From: Gautieria morchelliformis | Taxonomy: Eukaryota; Basidiomycota; Agaricomycetes; Gomphales; Gomphaceae | NCBI GenBank assembly: GCA_015179125.1 | Contig: WHVA01000049.1 | Location: 62,001 to 126,000, forward strand | Reading direction: 5' to 3' | DNA length: 64,000 nt | Shown: positions 1 through 11,329 of the stretch, one piece after another | Position numbering within the stretch: position 1 is the first letter of the stretch | How the letters are laid out: each line of letters starts with the position of its first letter | Program-made: the position numbers and the translations under genes | The notes under the pieces: model-generated | Told to the model about the DNA's origin: nothing | Databases searched by the model: none | What the model saw: the letters and a program-made list of their open reading frames with translations, nothing else

Positions 1-236
1 TGGTTTTGCGCTTTCCGGGTGGCTTTAAGGCCTGTCAGAATTTGGCGCGATTCAAGGTAGTCGTCGAAATCAACCAGCGCGTCCTTGAGGACGCCAGCCC
101 ACGAACTGTCCAGTCCTTTCTCATCCACACTACGCCGGATAAACGTGGTAATAAGCGAATTAGAATCGTTAGTGAGCCTACGAAGAACGGGTGGAGCGGG
201 TATCTCTGGCAAAGGTTTCGGAGTGGGATTGGACAT
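1..236 (-). CDS. N-terminal part of an unknown protein, leaving the left edge
   Basis: On the minus strand an ATG at position 236 opens a frame with no stop through to base 1 (78 complete codons). The predicted start is MSNPTPKPLPEIPAPP, a proline-rich leader, followed by a mixed charged segment containing DSSWAGVLKDALVDFDDYLE. I do not recognise a domain. The regular alternation of hydrophobic and charged residues and the absence of stops make real coding more likely than chance. The opposite-strand frames here look like shadows. Introns cannot be excluded, because the rest of the gene lies outside the window. The start is the first ATG of the frame; its promoter would lie in the following few hundred bases. 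Confidence 0.5.
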   Translation of the reverse strand, partial: MSNPTPKPLPEIPAPPVLRRLTNDSNSLITTFIRRSVDEKGLDSSWAGVLKDALVDFDDYLESRQILTGLKATRKAQN

Positions 237-747
237 GGGAGACGTGCAGTACACACGCCTAATACCGCTGCGTCTGAGCATGGCCTTATATGAACGAAGG
301 TCGACGTCATTGACATTACCTGCAAGGTATTCTCACCCCACACAGTCCAGTCTAATGCCCTTTTACGACAACGCTCTCCTGTGAAATTATTGCCACAGGA
401 TCGAAGAGGCGCTTCGAAGCCTGAGCGAGATAGGATAGGGGGATCGAAGCTCCGTTACGGTACGTCACGTGGTCGCCACATGACCCGACACGCGACGCGG
501 GCTTGCCAAGTACTCTTGAGATGTCCGACAGATATTGAAGAAATGACTCGATTTAATTGTACAACTGGGCTACATAGCATGTGCTCCAGCGAATTACACC
601 ACACGGATCATACTAAAATTACCGTAAAGAAGGAATGTATTTGGCAAAAAGAAAAAAAAAAAGAGGAAGACGACGATGCGCACGGCCGGACTTATCCAAC
701 CATGTCAATATTATATTCAGGCCAGGCATAATTCGTCCCGCCATGCT
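237..747. other. Intergenic stretch, no gene recognised
   Basis: This lies between the divergent side of the left-edge gene and the 3' end of the first MARVEL gene. It contains short unsupported frames and an A-rich run near 650. I see no RNA gene, repeat or clear promoter motif. Confidence 0.4.
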
Positions 748-1715
748 TTAAACCTGTGCAGCTGCTGCAGGATTCGGGCTATACCCCGCCGGTGGGTACT
801 GCGCTGTGACAGCTGTCTGGCCAGTGTATTGTTGCTGCACCGGGCTCCCTGTATATTGCTGCTGTGGTGGCGTACCTCCATACGCCATCTGACTTTGGGG
901 CTTGGCAACCACCACGAAGAAGTCGGTCCCAGTGACGGGTCCAGTCCATACAGACGTGTTGCCACGAGTGTAAGCGGCAACGGCGAGGGCAATAAGCGAC
1001 ACGTGCCATGCGAGCACTTTATCACAGAGTTAACGAGGTTATGGCTGAAGAAGGCTCCTCCACTCACTGATGAGGAAGTTAAACCAGCAAAACGCAATCA
1101 GAGCTTGCGCTTCTTGACATTGCGTCTTGGCGGTGCCGGTAAGATCAAAGACTTCGAAGCCAACGGTGACTGGAAGCGGTAAGGAGAGGTCAAGGAGACA
1201 GAATGACGGTGAGCGATGGGCACACTGACTCGTAGAGCAAGACAGCCCGGCGCGGACGGCAGTCGTGTCGCCTGCGGCAGCAACCCAGAGAACCAGAAGG
1301 AAGACTTGGGACGTTGGAATGTGCGTGAGTGGCGAGCTCGAATGCAGTTATAAATGAGCTTACAGGACCAGCCAATCTCGACGGCTACCATGGACGTAAT
1401 TGCACCCTTGCGGAAAAAGTCGATGACAATGCTAAGAGTACAATGAGAAGAAGAGTCGGCACGGGGAGGAGAAAAACACGCACGAGGCAGAGACAATGAC
1501 CATAGTGATAACGGCGACAGCGAGAGAAAGGCCAAGGAAATCGGGAACGATAAAGCCGGACGGAATGGTGCTGATGAGGCTACCTGAGAGCCCTAGGACA
1601 ATGAGACTGAAAAGGAGGAGGGCGCCTGTAACAAACGGTGAGGGGGCGAAGACGTAGACGACTACTACAAACCTGCGAATCCATAGCGGAGGAGGGCGAT
1701 CGTTCTGGGCTCCAT
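748..1715 (-). CDS. MARVEL-domain tetraspan membrane protein, copy 1
   Basis: Six exons can be placed by GT-AG borders with consistent phase: 1715-1673, 1625-1484, 1431-1364, 1304-1230, 1169-1068 and 1016-748. Together they give 232 codons and a stop. The protein starts MEPRTIALLRYGFAG. It has four hydrophobic segments, the conserved stretch IDFFRKGAITSMVAVE before the third helix, an LWVAAAGDTTA helix, and the C..EAQALIAFCWFNFLI helix typical of fungal MARVEL proteins. These proteins lie in membranes, and related ones organise membrane domains or sterol-rich vesicles. The cytosolic tail after WTGPVTG is rich in Gln, Pro and Tyr (repeats of QQQYTG), a possible protein-interaction tail. It is the first of three tandem paralogues. 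The exon map is inferred; the family call rests on the helices and the matching structure in copy 2. Confidence 0.7.
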
Positions 1716-2549
1716 GCTGGGGATGTCGATGAGGTGAGTGAGGGAGAGAAGAGAGGGTGAGGGGATGCCAAGTCAACTGGTCTTATTTCTTATTATCGGC
1801 AGGGCACAGGCACCTTGGCTACAGTACTTAAGCATGCATGCCGATCAAATATGGGTAAGGTTGTATTCTTGAAACTGATGTAATATTGCCTTATACGTAT
1901 ATTTAGCGCAATTGCCGGATTAGGCGACTGATGCCGCCAGGTCCGAAGGTGACGGGCGTCTATGTTGACTAGCCCACACGCGTTGCCGTATTGCTGCCGT
2001 GTGCAATTATCAGTGACGACTACAAATTGGCATGGGAGAGTTCTTTGATGCTGGACAAATCTTGCCCTCTGAGTCCGCGCACCGCCTCAGCTTTGCATCA
2101 AACTGATACTCAGCCCCAAGTTATATAGCTCCGCACCGCACCACACCAGACCGCCTGATCTGCAAGGCCTGGCCTCTCCGGCGTGAAAGAGGGTGTCGGG
2201 TGCCTTGCGGGTCAATTGATTATCCCGATCAAGCCTGAGCGATAATCTGTCACATCGGAGTTAATATTAAGTAATGATCTCACCGACCTGCAACCGGTGC
2301 TTCCATGGACCATAACGACAGCAACTCGAAAATTCTTGCGCTCTATCATCTTGCCAAAGCAAAGGTCTGCAAACAAAAAAAAAACAAGGACCATCATGCG
2401 GCGTCACGGTAGGCACCCTTATCGTAACCGTAAGTAGTAGGCTCCATCATATGTTAGGCATGGACAGCTAGGAGTCTGTCAGTCTGATGCATGTACCCCG
2501 CGCCAAGTTCTACTCGTTCCGCAAGCCACTGTTAGAGACGTGACATTTC
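1716..2549. other. Upstream region of MARVEL copy 1
   Basis: No coding region is seen here. It should hold the minus-strand promoter of the first MARVEL gene. A duplicated segment begins near 2550. Confidence 0.35.
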
Positions 2550-4560
2550 CCTTGGAGCCAAGTGAAAATTGGCAAGTCGGAACAACCGAAGTCGGGCGAT
2601 CTGTACCAGAACAACGTGGCACAATTTAGTTCTTATATTAGTAGTGGGAAATGAAACTCGACGCAATAGAACCCTCCATGTCAATTCCTGTGCGCCGCGT
2701 TAGAAACCTATCAATTGGATGTCGTGAGAATGCCAATGGTGCGACGTCGTGAGAAAGCCTATGCTCTGTTGCTGATGTCCCTTTTGAAATGCACGACTTG
2801 TTGATATCATTCACGTGACACCTCATCTGAGAAGGAAACCAGTGCAATCCGTGCTTCCAATGTTTGGTTCCATGGATGGTCTACTACCAGTTGCGAATGA
2901 ATGACGAGGATCAGGAACAACGCTTCTGAGGGTGTCAAATAACAGCGCACCTTCACTAGATCTGGCACGAGGTCAGGACATGTGAACTCACTGCACGTGG
3001 GCCGATAGCCAAAAATTCTCCTGCGCCCAAAAATCGAAATAGTCGAGCAGCCTGGTCGACAACCTTCCTTTCTCTTGTATGTTCTATCAGTAATCGTAAT
3101 CTCACTCGCACGTCATGATCGACGCGACATATGACCCAAAAGAGCGATATATACGGCAGACACTCTGTAAGTTATATGCGGGAGGCCTGTCCCGTGCCCA
3201 GCTCAAACCTGAACATGTACAGCTCCTTGAGGCATAGGTGTGTAATGCCGTTGCGGTGGTACTGTGCTATAACCTGTAGGCGGGTATCCTTGTGGATGTG
3301 CTGGGTATCCTTGGTGCTGGTATTGCGGTATTTGCTGTTGCTGAATTGGCATCGAGGTATATGAAGCCGGTGTGGCATTCGTCATCGATGGCGAGGAATA
3401 GCAGGTAAGATCCATTCCTGTAACGGGAGATGTCCATACTTTCCGGTTGCCTCGGGAATGCGCCATGATGGCATATACAAAGAGAGTGGTGTTCCAACCC
3501 AGTACTGACAAGAACGCATAAGATACTGTGCATAGCGGGCAGATATGTAGGCACTTACAAATGAGGCAGCACATCCACGTAACTCCAGTGAGGCCCTGTT
3601 CTATCCCACATTCTGAATCATTCGTAAATATATTGTCAACTATACGCGGTGTCATAGCGTTAGAAAGACAGCAAGCCGACGAAAGTGTACGCTACCCACC
3701 ACCACAGATAAGGCCGGCGGTTGCGGCGGTTGTTGCTCCCGCCGCAGCGAGCCAAAGTATCGAGAAGACAGCTGCGGGCCCAGAATGTGAGTGCGTTGAA
3801 TACCGATACATAGAGAAAGCGTCGCTTTACATGTCCATGTGAGCTCCACGACCACCATCGATGTAAAGGCACCTTTGCGGAAGAAATCAATAACCAGCCT
3901 GCAAATGACTTCTATTAGTGAGCTATATAGAGCGCTATACCACGCACGAAGGAATCACGACGACCAGCGATAAGACGGGCACTGCCACGTCGATCTGCAC
4001 CCAGGGAAGAGGGAAATTACCCGGCAAGACTGTGCTGAGACTGCTTCCAGCCAGACCTATCGTGACAAAGGAGAAGAGGATGAGTAGCCCTGAGGGATGT
4101 GAATAATTGTACCAGCCTGGAGAATCATTTGGAATCCCACATACCAAACAGAACAGCGCGCGCAATGTTAAGGGAACGCATGGGCGAGAAAGTTAAAGAG
4201 GTTGTAAGGTATCTCCTGGATGGTGCCCACTTGTTGGTGGGGGATTCGTGTAGTAATGCTTTTCAACACAGAGGGCCTTCCTGATTTTGAGCGTGTCACT
4301 TCGGTAGTGAATGACATCGGATCGTGGTCCATCACAAGGACTAGATATGAGATCGACAGGTCTGCCATTTCTTCTGACAGAACTTTCGCAGGGCCGTGGT
4401 AACTCGAGGCTGGGGTGTGGGTTCTGCTCCAAAGCGGATGGGGACCATAAAAACTCATGGATGAAAGGTTCCACTCTGCACAAAGGTTCTTCAGGTTGGT
4501 ACGAATTAATTCCGCCCAAATTTGGTAGGTCTTCGCCCATTAATCGCTATTATCCTTGCC
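2550..4560. repeat. Copy A of a tandem segmental duplication
   Basis: Blocks in this interval match blocks at about 5690-7330 in the same order, with clear divergence. Matching pieces are the stretch around 3000-3180 with 6030-6200, the MARVEL gene bodies, and the flanking stretch around 4230-4300 with 7110-7190. The duplicated unit therefore holds one MARVEL gene plus both flanks. Divergence, including indels, shows that the duplication is old rather than an assembly artefact. Confidence 0.65.
3203..4181 (-). CDS. MARVEL-domain tetraspan membrane protein, copy 2
   Basis: Exons can be placed at 4181-4145, 4089-3948, 3898-3831, 3771 to about 3700, 3639-3559 and 3525-3203. Exons two and three have the same lengths as in copy 1 (142 and 68 nt), which supports the model. 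The protein has about 240 residues. It begins MRSLNIARAVLFG, has four membrane helices, the IDFFRKGAFTSMVVVE block, the helix ILWLAAAGATTAATAG, and a Gln/Pro/Tyr-rich tail after WTSPVTG containing QQQQIPQYQHQGYPAHPQG. The exact end of exon four is uncertain by a few codons; several GT donors keep the phase. The role is presumably the same as copy 1: membrane organisation or trafficking. Confidence 0.7.
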
Positions 4561-5689
4561 GGCACCAAGGTGACATGCGCAGCCACTGCCAGCTCTGTGT
4601 GCTGATTTCCAAACGCAGGGGAAATATACTTGGTCCTACCGGCCCTAACTAGCTTCCTGTCCAGCAAGACTTTTATTTTAATCATCTTCGCGATTGAAGG
4701 ATATATGGTACAGTGCCGGGGACTCCCGAGTGGGAAATTCGAGGTAGTAGATCATGGTTGCCATCTGTAAAACAGAAAGAGGTAACAATGGACGCCGAAG
4801 CGAGACACCGGGTTGTCCCGCCTGATACCCACTGTGCCATCTCTCGACATTGATGGCTGCCAGTATGTTAATGTGTTGCCTAATACTACGGATAGTTGAT
4901 GAAGGAGGCCTCTGACGCTGGCATCATCCTGCCAAACCCGACAAAGCACGTGATGAGGTTACAACTCTGGAGGGAACATTCCCAAGCCCGGGATAATGTC
5001 GGGAGACGAAGAGCTGGCGACTCGGAGTAACGACTCACCCATGCAGCGTAGTTATATGGTCGAAACTTCAGAGCTATGGGCGCCTCTGGAGTCCACCGGA
5101 TACGTATCCAAAATACTTACATAATAGTTCGCAGATCGGGCGATGTACATTCGAGTCGCCGGGCTTTACTAAATAACTAGATGAGTGGGTGTATAATATG
5201 AATTTCACGACCGACATCTATGCGAGGCGAACGGAAAACTTAAAAGGCATTCATTGCCATAAGCAACTTAAGTACAGGAATTTCCGTCGGTAGGAGCGAT
5301 GATCTATATTTTGTGACATCAGAGCCACGAAGTAATATTGTTGGCACTGTGGGCTGATGGGAGCTTCGTACAAGTACGTATATCAGTATACCAGTGCACG
5401 TGGATAAGGGCGGTAATTCAATGATTCTCAGTAGTAGTGCGGGTGCCAAGGCAAACGCCGCCCCAGAAGAAAAAAAAAGACCAGAATACTTTACCTGATG
5501 CAGGACCCTGACACCCTTATTATAGATGTCCTCCATCATGGTTCAGCATAGCCAGTCAAGAAGCCGTTTCGTTGTATATCCGACTGCGCAGAAGTTCCAT
5601 CCATTTCGCGATTTCGTCGTGTTAGACTCCCGGCCCTGAGAGAAGTAACCATCAGCTAAGCCTAAGCTTCCCGCCCTGTAACAATTAGA
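4561..5689. other. Spacer between the two duplicated MARVEL segments
   Basis: No gene is supported. Short frames such as the one ending at 5240 contain a hydrophobic stretch but no recognisable domain, splice pattern or neighbour support. Confidence 0.35.
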
Positions 5690-7330
5690 ACGTTGGAACG
5701 GCCAAAGTCTGATAATCTGTCCCAGAACAACGCTGGAAAATTTTAGTTTTCACGAGGATTAATAAGAAGATAGACATAACACGGCGCAAAGGGCCCATTC
5801 CTCCATAGTCGTCCTCAGCGCATTAGAAGTCGATCACTTGGACGGCGTGAGAAGGCACCCAGACCGTTTACCCAATCAAACTATTGGCAGAACGATGCGT
5901 GCCATCCCTAGATTTTTTGCTCAGCTGGTGAGTGATCTCAACTAGCCACGGGTCCAAAGAGGACATCAGCCTCGACGCACAAACGGCGAATCTTGAGGCA
6001 CGATGACAGAACATGCGAACTCACTGCACACGAGGCCAAAATTCTACTGCGCGCAAAAATCGAGATAATCGAGCGGCCTGGTGGACAAGCTCCCTTTTCG
6101 CTGTACGTTCTATGAGTAATCTCATTCTTACACCATGATCCACGTGGCATATGACCGAAAAGAACGACATAAACGGCAGACAATAGATGCTATATGCAGG
6201 TCAGTCCCATCCAAATCTGTATAGCTCCTTGAGGGAAAAGTGGGTAATGCGGTTGCTGTGGCACTGTGTTATAGCCTGTAGCCGGTATCCCTGTGGAGAT
6301 GCTTGGTCCTGCTGTTGTGGTATCTGCTATTGCTGAATTGGCATCATGGGGCTGTGAGGTATATGAAGATGGCATGCCATTCGCCATCGATAGCGAGGAA
6401 TATGCGGTAAAAGTCCGTGGTTGTAGTGGGAGATGTCCACGCTTTTCGGTTGCCTCGGCCATGAAGCCATATACAAAGAGTATGCTATTCTTACCCAATA
6501 CGGATAAGAATGCATAATTTGCATAGCAGACATGATACGGAACAAGTGACTTACAAGTGAGGACAGGTATCCACGTAAGTCCGAGAAGGCCCTGACCGAA
6601 CTAACCTATCTCACATGGAGCTGTTCGACTAATAACTGTATCTAGCGGGTAATAGGGTAAGAAAAGACAGCAACCCGACGAAAGTGCACGTGATAGATAA
6701 AGCATGACCATGAGACCTCCACGACCACCATGGACGTAAAGGCAAGTAATCAATAACTAGCCTGTAATGCCTGCCAGTGAGCTATATCTGGAGCGCTATA
6801 CTACGCACGAAGAACAGCGGTAAGACGGGAACTGCCACATCGATCCGCGCAAGGAGAATAGTAGCCTGGCCTAGAATGCTTCCAGCAAAGGCCTATTGAA
6901 CAAAGGACAGGGGGATGAGTAGGCCTAAAGGATACGAACACTTGTGTCAGCCAGGAGAATCGTTGGCATCCCCACATATCCAAATATCCAACAGAACAGC
7001 GCGAGCAATGTTGAGCGTTCTTGAGCGAGGAAGTCAAAATTGTTGTAAGGCATATCCCTACACGCCCTGCAACAATTTTAACTTTCTCGCTCCATCCAGG
7101 ACGTCCTGGATGGTGCCCACTTGTAAGTCATTTGCACAGAAATACGCAGCCATTTTCAACACAAAAGGCCTCCCAGGCTTTGAGCCCATCATCCCCTTTG
7201 GGCGTGAATGACTCAAAAGATGCCGTGGTACATGACTGCAAGGACTACTATACGTGAGGTGAAACATGTTCGCCATAATAACAGAATTTGCACGGGCAGA
7301 ACCCTGGCAACTTGAGACTCGGGTGTGAGT
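5690..7330. repeat. Copy B of the tandem segmental duplication
   Basis: This is the counterpart of the segment at about 2550-4560. It is shorter, with many indels. It carries the decayed third MARVEL gene, and the same flanking blocks can be followed on both sides. Confidence 0.6.
6190..7035 (-). pseudogene. Decayed MARVEL-domain gene, copy 3
   Basis: All parts of copy 2 can be followed here in order: an exon-one-like stretch near 7000 with the ARAVL segment, the second exon near 6870, the LVID piece near 6765, and the Pro/Gln tail near 6200-6450. The ATG position used in copy 2 is not an ATG here. The IDFFRKGA block is shortened and runs out of frame, and the tail has an in-frame stop. A short open tail (102 codons from 6498) survives but lacks the membrane core. 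I judge it a pseudogene of the host MARVEL family. An alternative is a much-altered expressed gene, but the loss of the conserved block argues against that. Confidence 0.6.
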
Positions 7331-7430
7331 TCAGCCTCAAAGCGAATGGACGCCATAACGACTCACCAATGGTGGGCTCCACTCTGCGCAAAGGCTCTGT
7401 GTGCAGGTGACTGCGGGAGGATATCGTCGA

Positions 7431-7783
7431 TTAACCGCAGTAATACATGAGCCACTGGGTACCCCAGATGACCAGCTGATCTCCAGCGATGTCGGTGGTC
7501 CGCCAATGCTACTCGGGGCCGTTGTCGAGACCAACTACACATATTCTTATACTTACACCGTCCCAGCGCCGATCCTCAGGTCCCTACACCCTCATCTCCA
7601 GTGGGATCTGCGCGTCGTCTACTGTCACGGCGTTGGGTCACAAGCACGAGGCCAGAATTTTAGAATCATAATTCATGAATCAATACTCACCGGCACTTCC
7701 TCCAGCTGCACGATCCGCGGATAGCCGTTGAATGTGACAAATGTCGGTGTTGTAGGTTCTTGAGCTGTTAGTGTCACCTGCAT
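7431..7783 (-). pseudogene. Decayed host gene, function unknown
   Basis: An ATG at 7783 opens a good frame beginning MQVTLTAQEPTTPTFVTFNG and ending at a GTGAGT donor. Further coding-like pieces follow, notably DDAQIPLEMRV and, near 7440-7500, HWRTTDIAGDQL and VIWGTQWLMYYC before a TAA at 7431. In-frame TAG codons interrupt the later pieces in the frames that look protein-like, and no splice model removes them all. I do not recognise the family. It lies between the MARVEL cluster and the ankyrin gene, on the same strand as both. Confidence 0.35.
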
Positions 7784-8086
7784 AGTTAACACATCGGACA
7801 ATAATGACGAAAATACATGGGATTGTTCTTAATTAATCTGACTGTCTGCTGCGGAGTTCAGGCTAACACGTCGAGGCTACTGGTCGATCATAAGATCTGC
7901 ATAGGCTCTTTCGCCAACATCACCAAGATATATGTAGTGACATGATGTATCCGACGCACGCCAATGTCGCATCCTCGTTCAGAATACACGGTGTTACACT
8001 ATCTATAATTGAAGTTCCATCAGCCACGCATTGCTTACTCGACTTGATGTCAAGTCACGTACGTGCTTACGGGCTGTAATACACAT
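7784..8086. other. Intergenic stretch, no gene recognised
   Basis: This short spacer follows the 3' end of the ankyrin gene and should carry its terminator and the upstream region of the decayed gene at 7431-7783. No motif stands out. Confidence 0.35.
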
Positions 8087-8757
8087 CTAAGCACCATTTT
8101 TGGTGCCATTTGCTGTCCCCTTGGTCTTCTCCTTGAACAGCGCCGCCAACTCGTGATTGCTAAACATCTGTGTCGCATCGATTGCCGACGGCGTCCCGAT
8201 ATAGGGATCGGCCCCGCCCTCCAGCAGTGCTTCCACAACATCTCTCTCATTCTTATACACCGCCCCAGAGAGGGGGGACTGGCCGCGATCGTTCAGGATG
8301 TTCGGGTCTGCCTTGTGCTTCAACAACAAGCGCACAGTCGAGGCCTGCCACGACCACAGAAAGTGAGTCAGCTAGTAACAAAGTCTGTGGCTAGGGGTTA
8401 CGTACGTGGCCGTGATAGGCTGCTAGGAGAACCATAGTGTTTCCCTGGTCGTTGCGCAGGTTGGGAGGTAGGCCGCGTTGCAGGGCGGCAGAGAGCAGCT
8501 CGTCAGCCTCCTGCCCACCATCCCTGGATGCCTGAAACAGGCGAGAGGCAAAAGCGAGCGTTTCCTAATGGAAAAAAGTATTCAATAACATCAGGCAGGG
8601 CTGACGGGCCCATAAGATTACTTGTGGCAATGAAGAGGCATCGGGAGGCTTTGTCGATGACGAAGGCAGCTGTGGGTTCGAGGTGAGTGGCATAAAGGCC
8701 GTTCGTATGGGCATCCACACGCCAAACATCACTTACTTGAGGTGTGTTGCTCGCCAT
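8087..8757 (-). CDS. Small ankyrin-repeat protein
   Basis: Four exons fit with consistent phase: 8757-8737 (MASNTPQ), 8669-8622 (a 48-nt exon), 8564-8406 and 8344-8087, giving 161 residues. The middle reads ETLAFASRLFQASRDG, then AALQRGLPPNLRNDQGNT. This is followed by two ankyrin units, VRLLLKHKADPNILNDRGQS and VVEALLEGGADPYIGTPSA, and a Lys-rich tail ending TKNGA. Small fungal ankyrin proteins of this length and layout are common and are taken to be protein-binding adaptors; the partner is not known. Intron borders are GT-AG throughout (GTAAGT, GTAATC, GTACGT). The tiny first exon is the least certain part, but it joins in frame. Confidence 0.75.
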
Positions 8758-9235
8758 AAGTAACTGGTGTGGTATTGCAAGCGTCTTGTGATGTCAGTGT
8801 CACGGTCCGCACAAGCTATGAGCGCATAAGTCATCAGTCACGCGTCACGCCGGGTCCTGAATTAGAAGCCGTTTGGACGTTGTGCTAAGGCTTGTGGGTT
8901 GCCCTAAGTAACAGGATGGAAAGATTAGGCCGGTTCTAATCTTTCCGTGGTGTCAGGGGGGGAAGAGATACACCAGCCGAGACAGGCGGACCGGCGGATT
9001 GCGGGGGAGCGTAGTTGCGCTGGGTCACGTGACTTCCCAAGCGTGCCTAGGTCCGGCTATTTTTAGCTGGTGTCCTCGCGTGTGAGGTCGGACAGTGAAC
9101 TGACAGTCGGGCGCTCCAGGAGACCGACTCCTAACTTTCCACAGCCCTTGCGACATGACGGCCTAGGGGTCAACACCCAGAAGAAGAAGAAGTGCTGTGC
9201 CGCCAATACTTAGTACTTATATATTCTCTTTGGCG
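8758..9235. other. Upstream region of the ankyrin gene
   Basis: No coding region is recognised. The interval carries a perfect short hairpin (8918-8946), a CACGTG site near 9025 and a GAA-repeat run near 9183. It probably contains the promoter of the minus-strand ankyrin gene. Confidence 0.35.
8918..8946. repeat. Perfect 11-bp hairpin
   Basis: GGAAAGATTAG and its exact complement CTAATCTTTCC are separated by 7 bases. It could be a transcript-end hairpin, a protein-binding palindrome or the trace of a small inverted-repeat element. Confidence 0.6.
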
Positions 9236-9545
9236 GATGCTCACAACTTTTTATTACCTGTAGCTTCACCCATTTTATTCTCAGATTATAGAAAAGAAGA
9301 GGATGAAAGTACATGCCAATCTTATTGTTGATATAAATAAATTTACATTGTCTCTCCCCGAGCGGCGGCACCACCGACGAGAACGCCTCTTCTCATTTTT
9401 ACGCCTCTTCTTATTTTTTCTACCCACTTTTAAGATACACTATATCATTATAACTATTCATACTAATACTCCTACTCATATCTATTAGAAGTATCTATCC
9501 AACTATCTGTTATTCTGTTTGTTAGTCAGATACTCTCTCATATGT
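9236..9545. repeat. AT-rich repeat, uninterrupted copy
   Basis: This matches 39240-39698 plus 45260-45346. In this copy the sequence runs without a break across A9456/T9457, exactly where the Helitron block sits in the other copy, so it preserves the pre-insertion target. It holds only two units of the 18-bp tandem repeat that is expanded in the other copy. The nature of the repeat is unknown; no coding region is seen. Confidence 0.7.
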
Positions 9546-9714
9546 ATATATATCTCCGAGACATTTAAACATATACAGAATATTCTAATAACATCTATTA
9601 TTCTCCTTATAAATACTACTATATATTCCTATATGTTGTTATTAATACTCTTATAATATATATTATATACTCATATATGCTGTATCACATGATCATTTCG
9701 ATTATCCTCCTTTG
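9546..9714. other. AT-rich spacer
   Basis: A run of TA-rich sequence without coding signs. It may belong to the repeat on its left or to the flank of the recombinase remnant on its right. Confidence 0.3.
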
Positions 9715-10077
9715 GAACCCCCTTCACCATAGTCCTGTGTGAGTTCCACACGCCCAGTGAAGTTGTCCTTACAGCATATCTCGAGAAATGTGACAAGCTC
9801 TTCTCTTACTACCCTGAGCTCTGGCTGACTCATCACAGAGCTGTACCAATCTACTCCTGGTTCATAGCAAGCTCAAGGCTATCCTAGGAGCAGACATTGG
9901 CAGCCACTTTATCTGGTCTGGAGCTGTGACCTCCCTCGTGCTTGATGATGGAGGACCTGACAACATCATGCAAGCCATGGGTCGCTGGTCCTCAGACTCT
10001 TTCAGAGTCTACATCTGGAAGCATCCCATCATCCTCCACACCATCATTCACAGCTGACCCCCTCCTGGTGCACATGA
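9715..10077 (+). mobile_element. Tyrosine-recombinase element remnant
   Basis: Translation of the plus strand gives pieces such as KCDKLFSYYPELWLTHH, then HFIWSGAVTSLVLDDGG, MQAMGRWSSDSFRVYIWKHP. This is the C-terminal catalytic region of tyrosine recombinases found in fungal Crypton- or Ngaro-type elements: the GRWSSD block and the final tyrosine are visible. Only the C-terminal part is present and it is broken. The gypsy element was inserted just beyond its end. Whether it came from a Crypton or a recombinase-bearing retroelement cannot be told from this piece. Confidence 0.6.
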
Positions 10078-10082
10078 GGAAC

Positions 10083-10280
10083 TGTAAATAACCTATGTAT
10101 CTACATGTACAATAGTTATTACATAATCCCAGTGGGCCCCTTAGGGACCCACTGGATAGTTTATGCGGTTCCCATCGCATCTTACTCTTACCTGTCACTA
10201 CGTAGCATTCAGAATACCACTCATTGGTCAAGTTCTGCAGTGCCCTTGTGATACAAGGTCCTAAGATCGACATCTTTACA
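10083..10280 (+). repeat. 5' LTR of the gypsy element
   Basis: 198 bp, starting TGTAAATAACC and ending CATCTTTACA. It differs from the 3' LTR by a ~16-bp gap and a few bases. Confidence 0.9.
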
Positions 10281-10379
10281 CCTTTTTGAACTATCCTGCG
10301 GTTGATCGCCACGCGACCAACCAATAGTGGATTCGAAGCAATCTTGAAAAAGATCGCTGCGTCGACGACTAAACATCGT

Positions 10380-11000
10380 TGAGACCCTCCAGTAGACCCT
10401 CTACTATCGGCTGCGAGCATGAGGAAATGCTGAACAAGCTCACGAAATACGCAGCACGTATGATACAGCCGCCAGATGATTACACGTTCTGGAGACGGTC
10501 CATGTCGGCGCTGCGCAACGAAGTCCTCAAAAAGGGCTATAATGCTGAGAGCAGCTCAATAGAGCAACTTTTCGAGACGGCCCGGATGATCGAGGAGGCA
10601 TCCCGATACAACATGGGGATGCGCCGCGCAGCAGCAACGGCAAGCGCTGCCCGGCTCACAGGGAGCAAGCCGTTGACACAAACGGGCCTGACCAGGCCCA
10701 GCCTGTTCTCAAGAAGCGGAACAGGACAACGGCTGCCACCCCAGGCCCAGCACAAGCTGGACGCCCACCTGAAGCTAAACAGCCTCAAGCATCGGGGTCG
10801 TCCCCGCGACCTGCCCCACCGGCGAAGGCGTCAGGCCGACCTAACGATCGGCCCAGCAGCGGCCAAAGCAGCACCACGTGCTTCGAATGCGGCCAACCTG
10901 GCCACAAGAGGGCGGAATGCCCCTGGCTTAAGTCCAGTATCAGGACAGCAGCCGCGAGGCACGAAGAGGAGACCGAAGATCCGGAGACGGATCTTGGTCA
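10380..11000 (+). other. Gag region of the gypsy element (fossil)
   Basis: The region encodes a capsid-like helical segment (IQPPDDYTFWRRSMSALRNE) and, near 10880-10915, a CCHC zinc knuckle of the form CFECGQPGHKRAEC. It is shorter than a usual gypsy Gag, so the N-terminal part seems reduced. It is part of a broken element. Confidence 0.65.
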
Positions 11001-11329
11001 AAATTCTCTCCATCAAATTGATGAAGAGGGGGAGGGTGATCCCCAACCCAACGACACTCCGGACAATGGAGACGTGCCTGCTGAAGAGTGGGACCCCAAG
11101 CCCTCCCAATACAATGAATGGGACGAGGAGGTGGAAGACACCACCTACAGGTCCAGCACGATCAGATTCACACCGGAGGACGAAACCGCCATGAAAGTCA
11201 TGGCGGCACGCACGTCGGTCATGCCAGACAAGGTGGCCGAGCCGGTGTATCACCACCGAAGCAAACACAGGACGCGGCCAATGCGCCCGCGCAGTGAGAA
11301 CCGTACCCTATCGGGGTACTGGGAAATAA

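Noticed and set aside
9015-9035. GGGTCACGTGAC site as a Helitron promoter
   Set aside because: Only part of the palindrome and no Helitron end or TATA arrangement nearby; a chance CACGTG is as likely.
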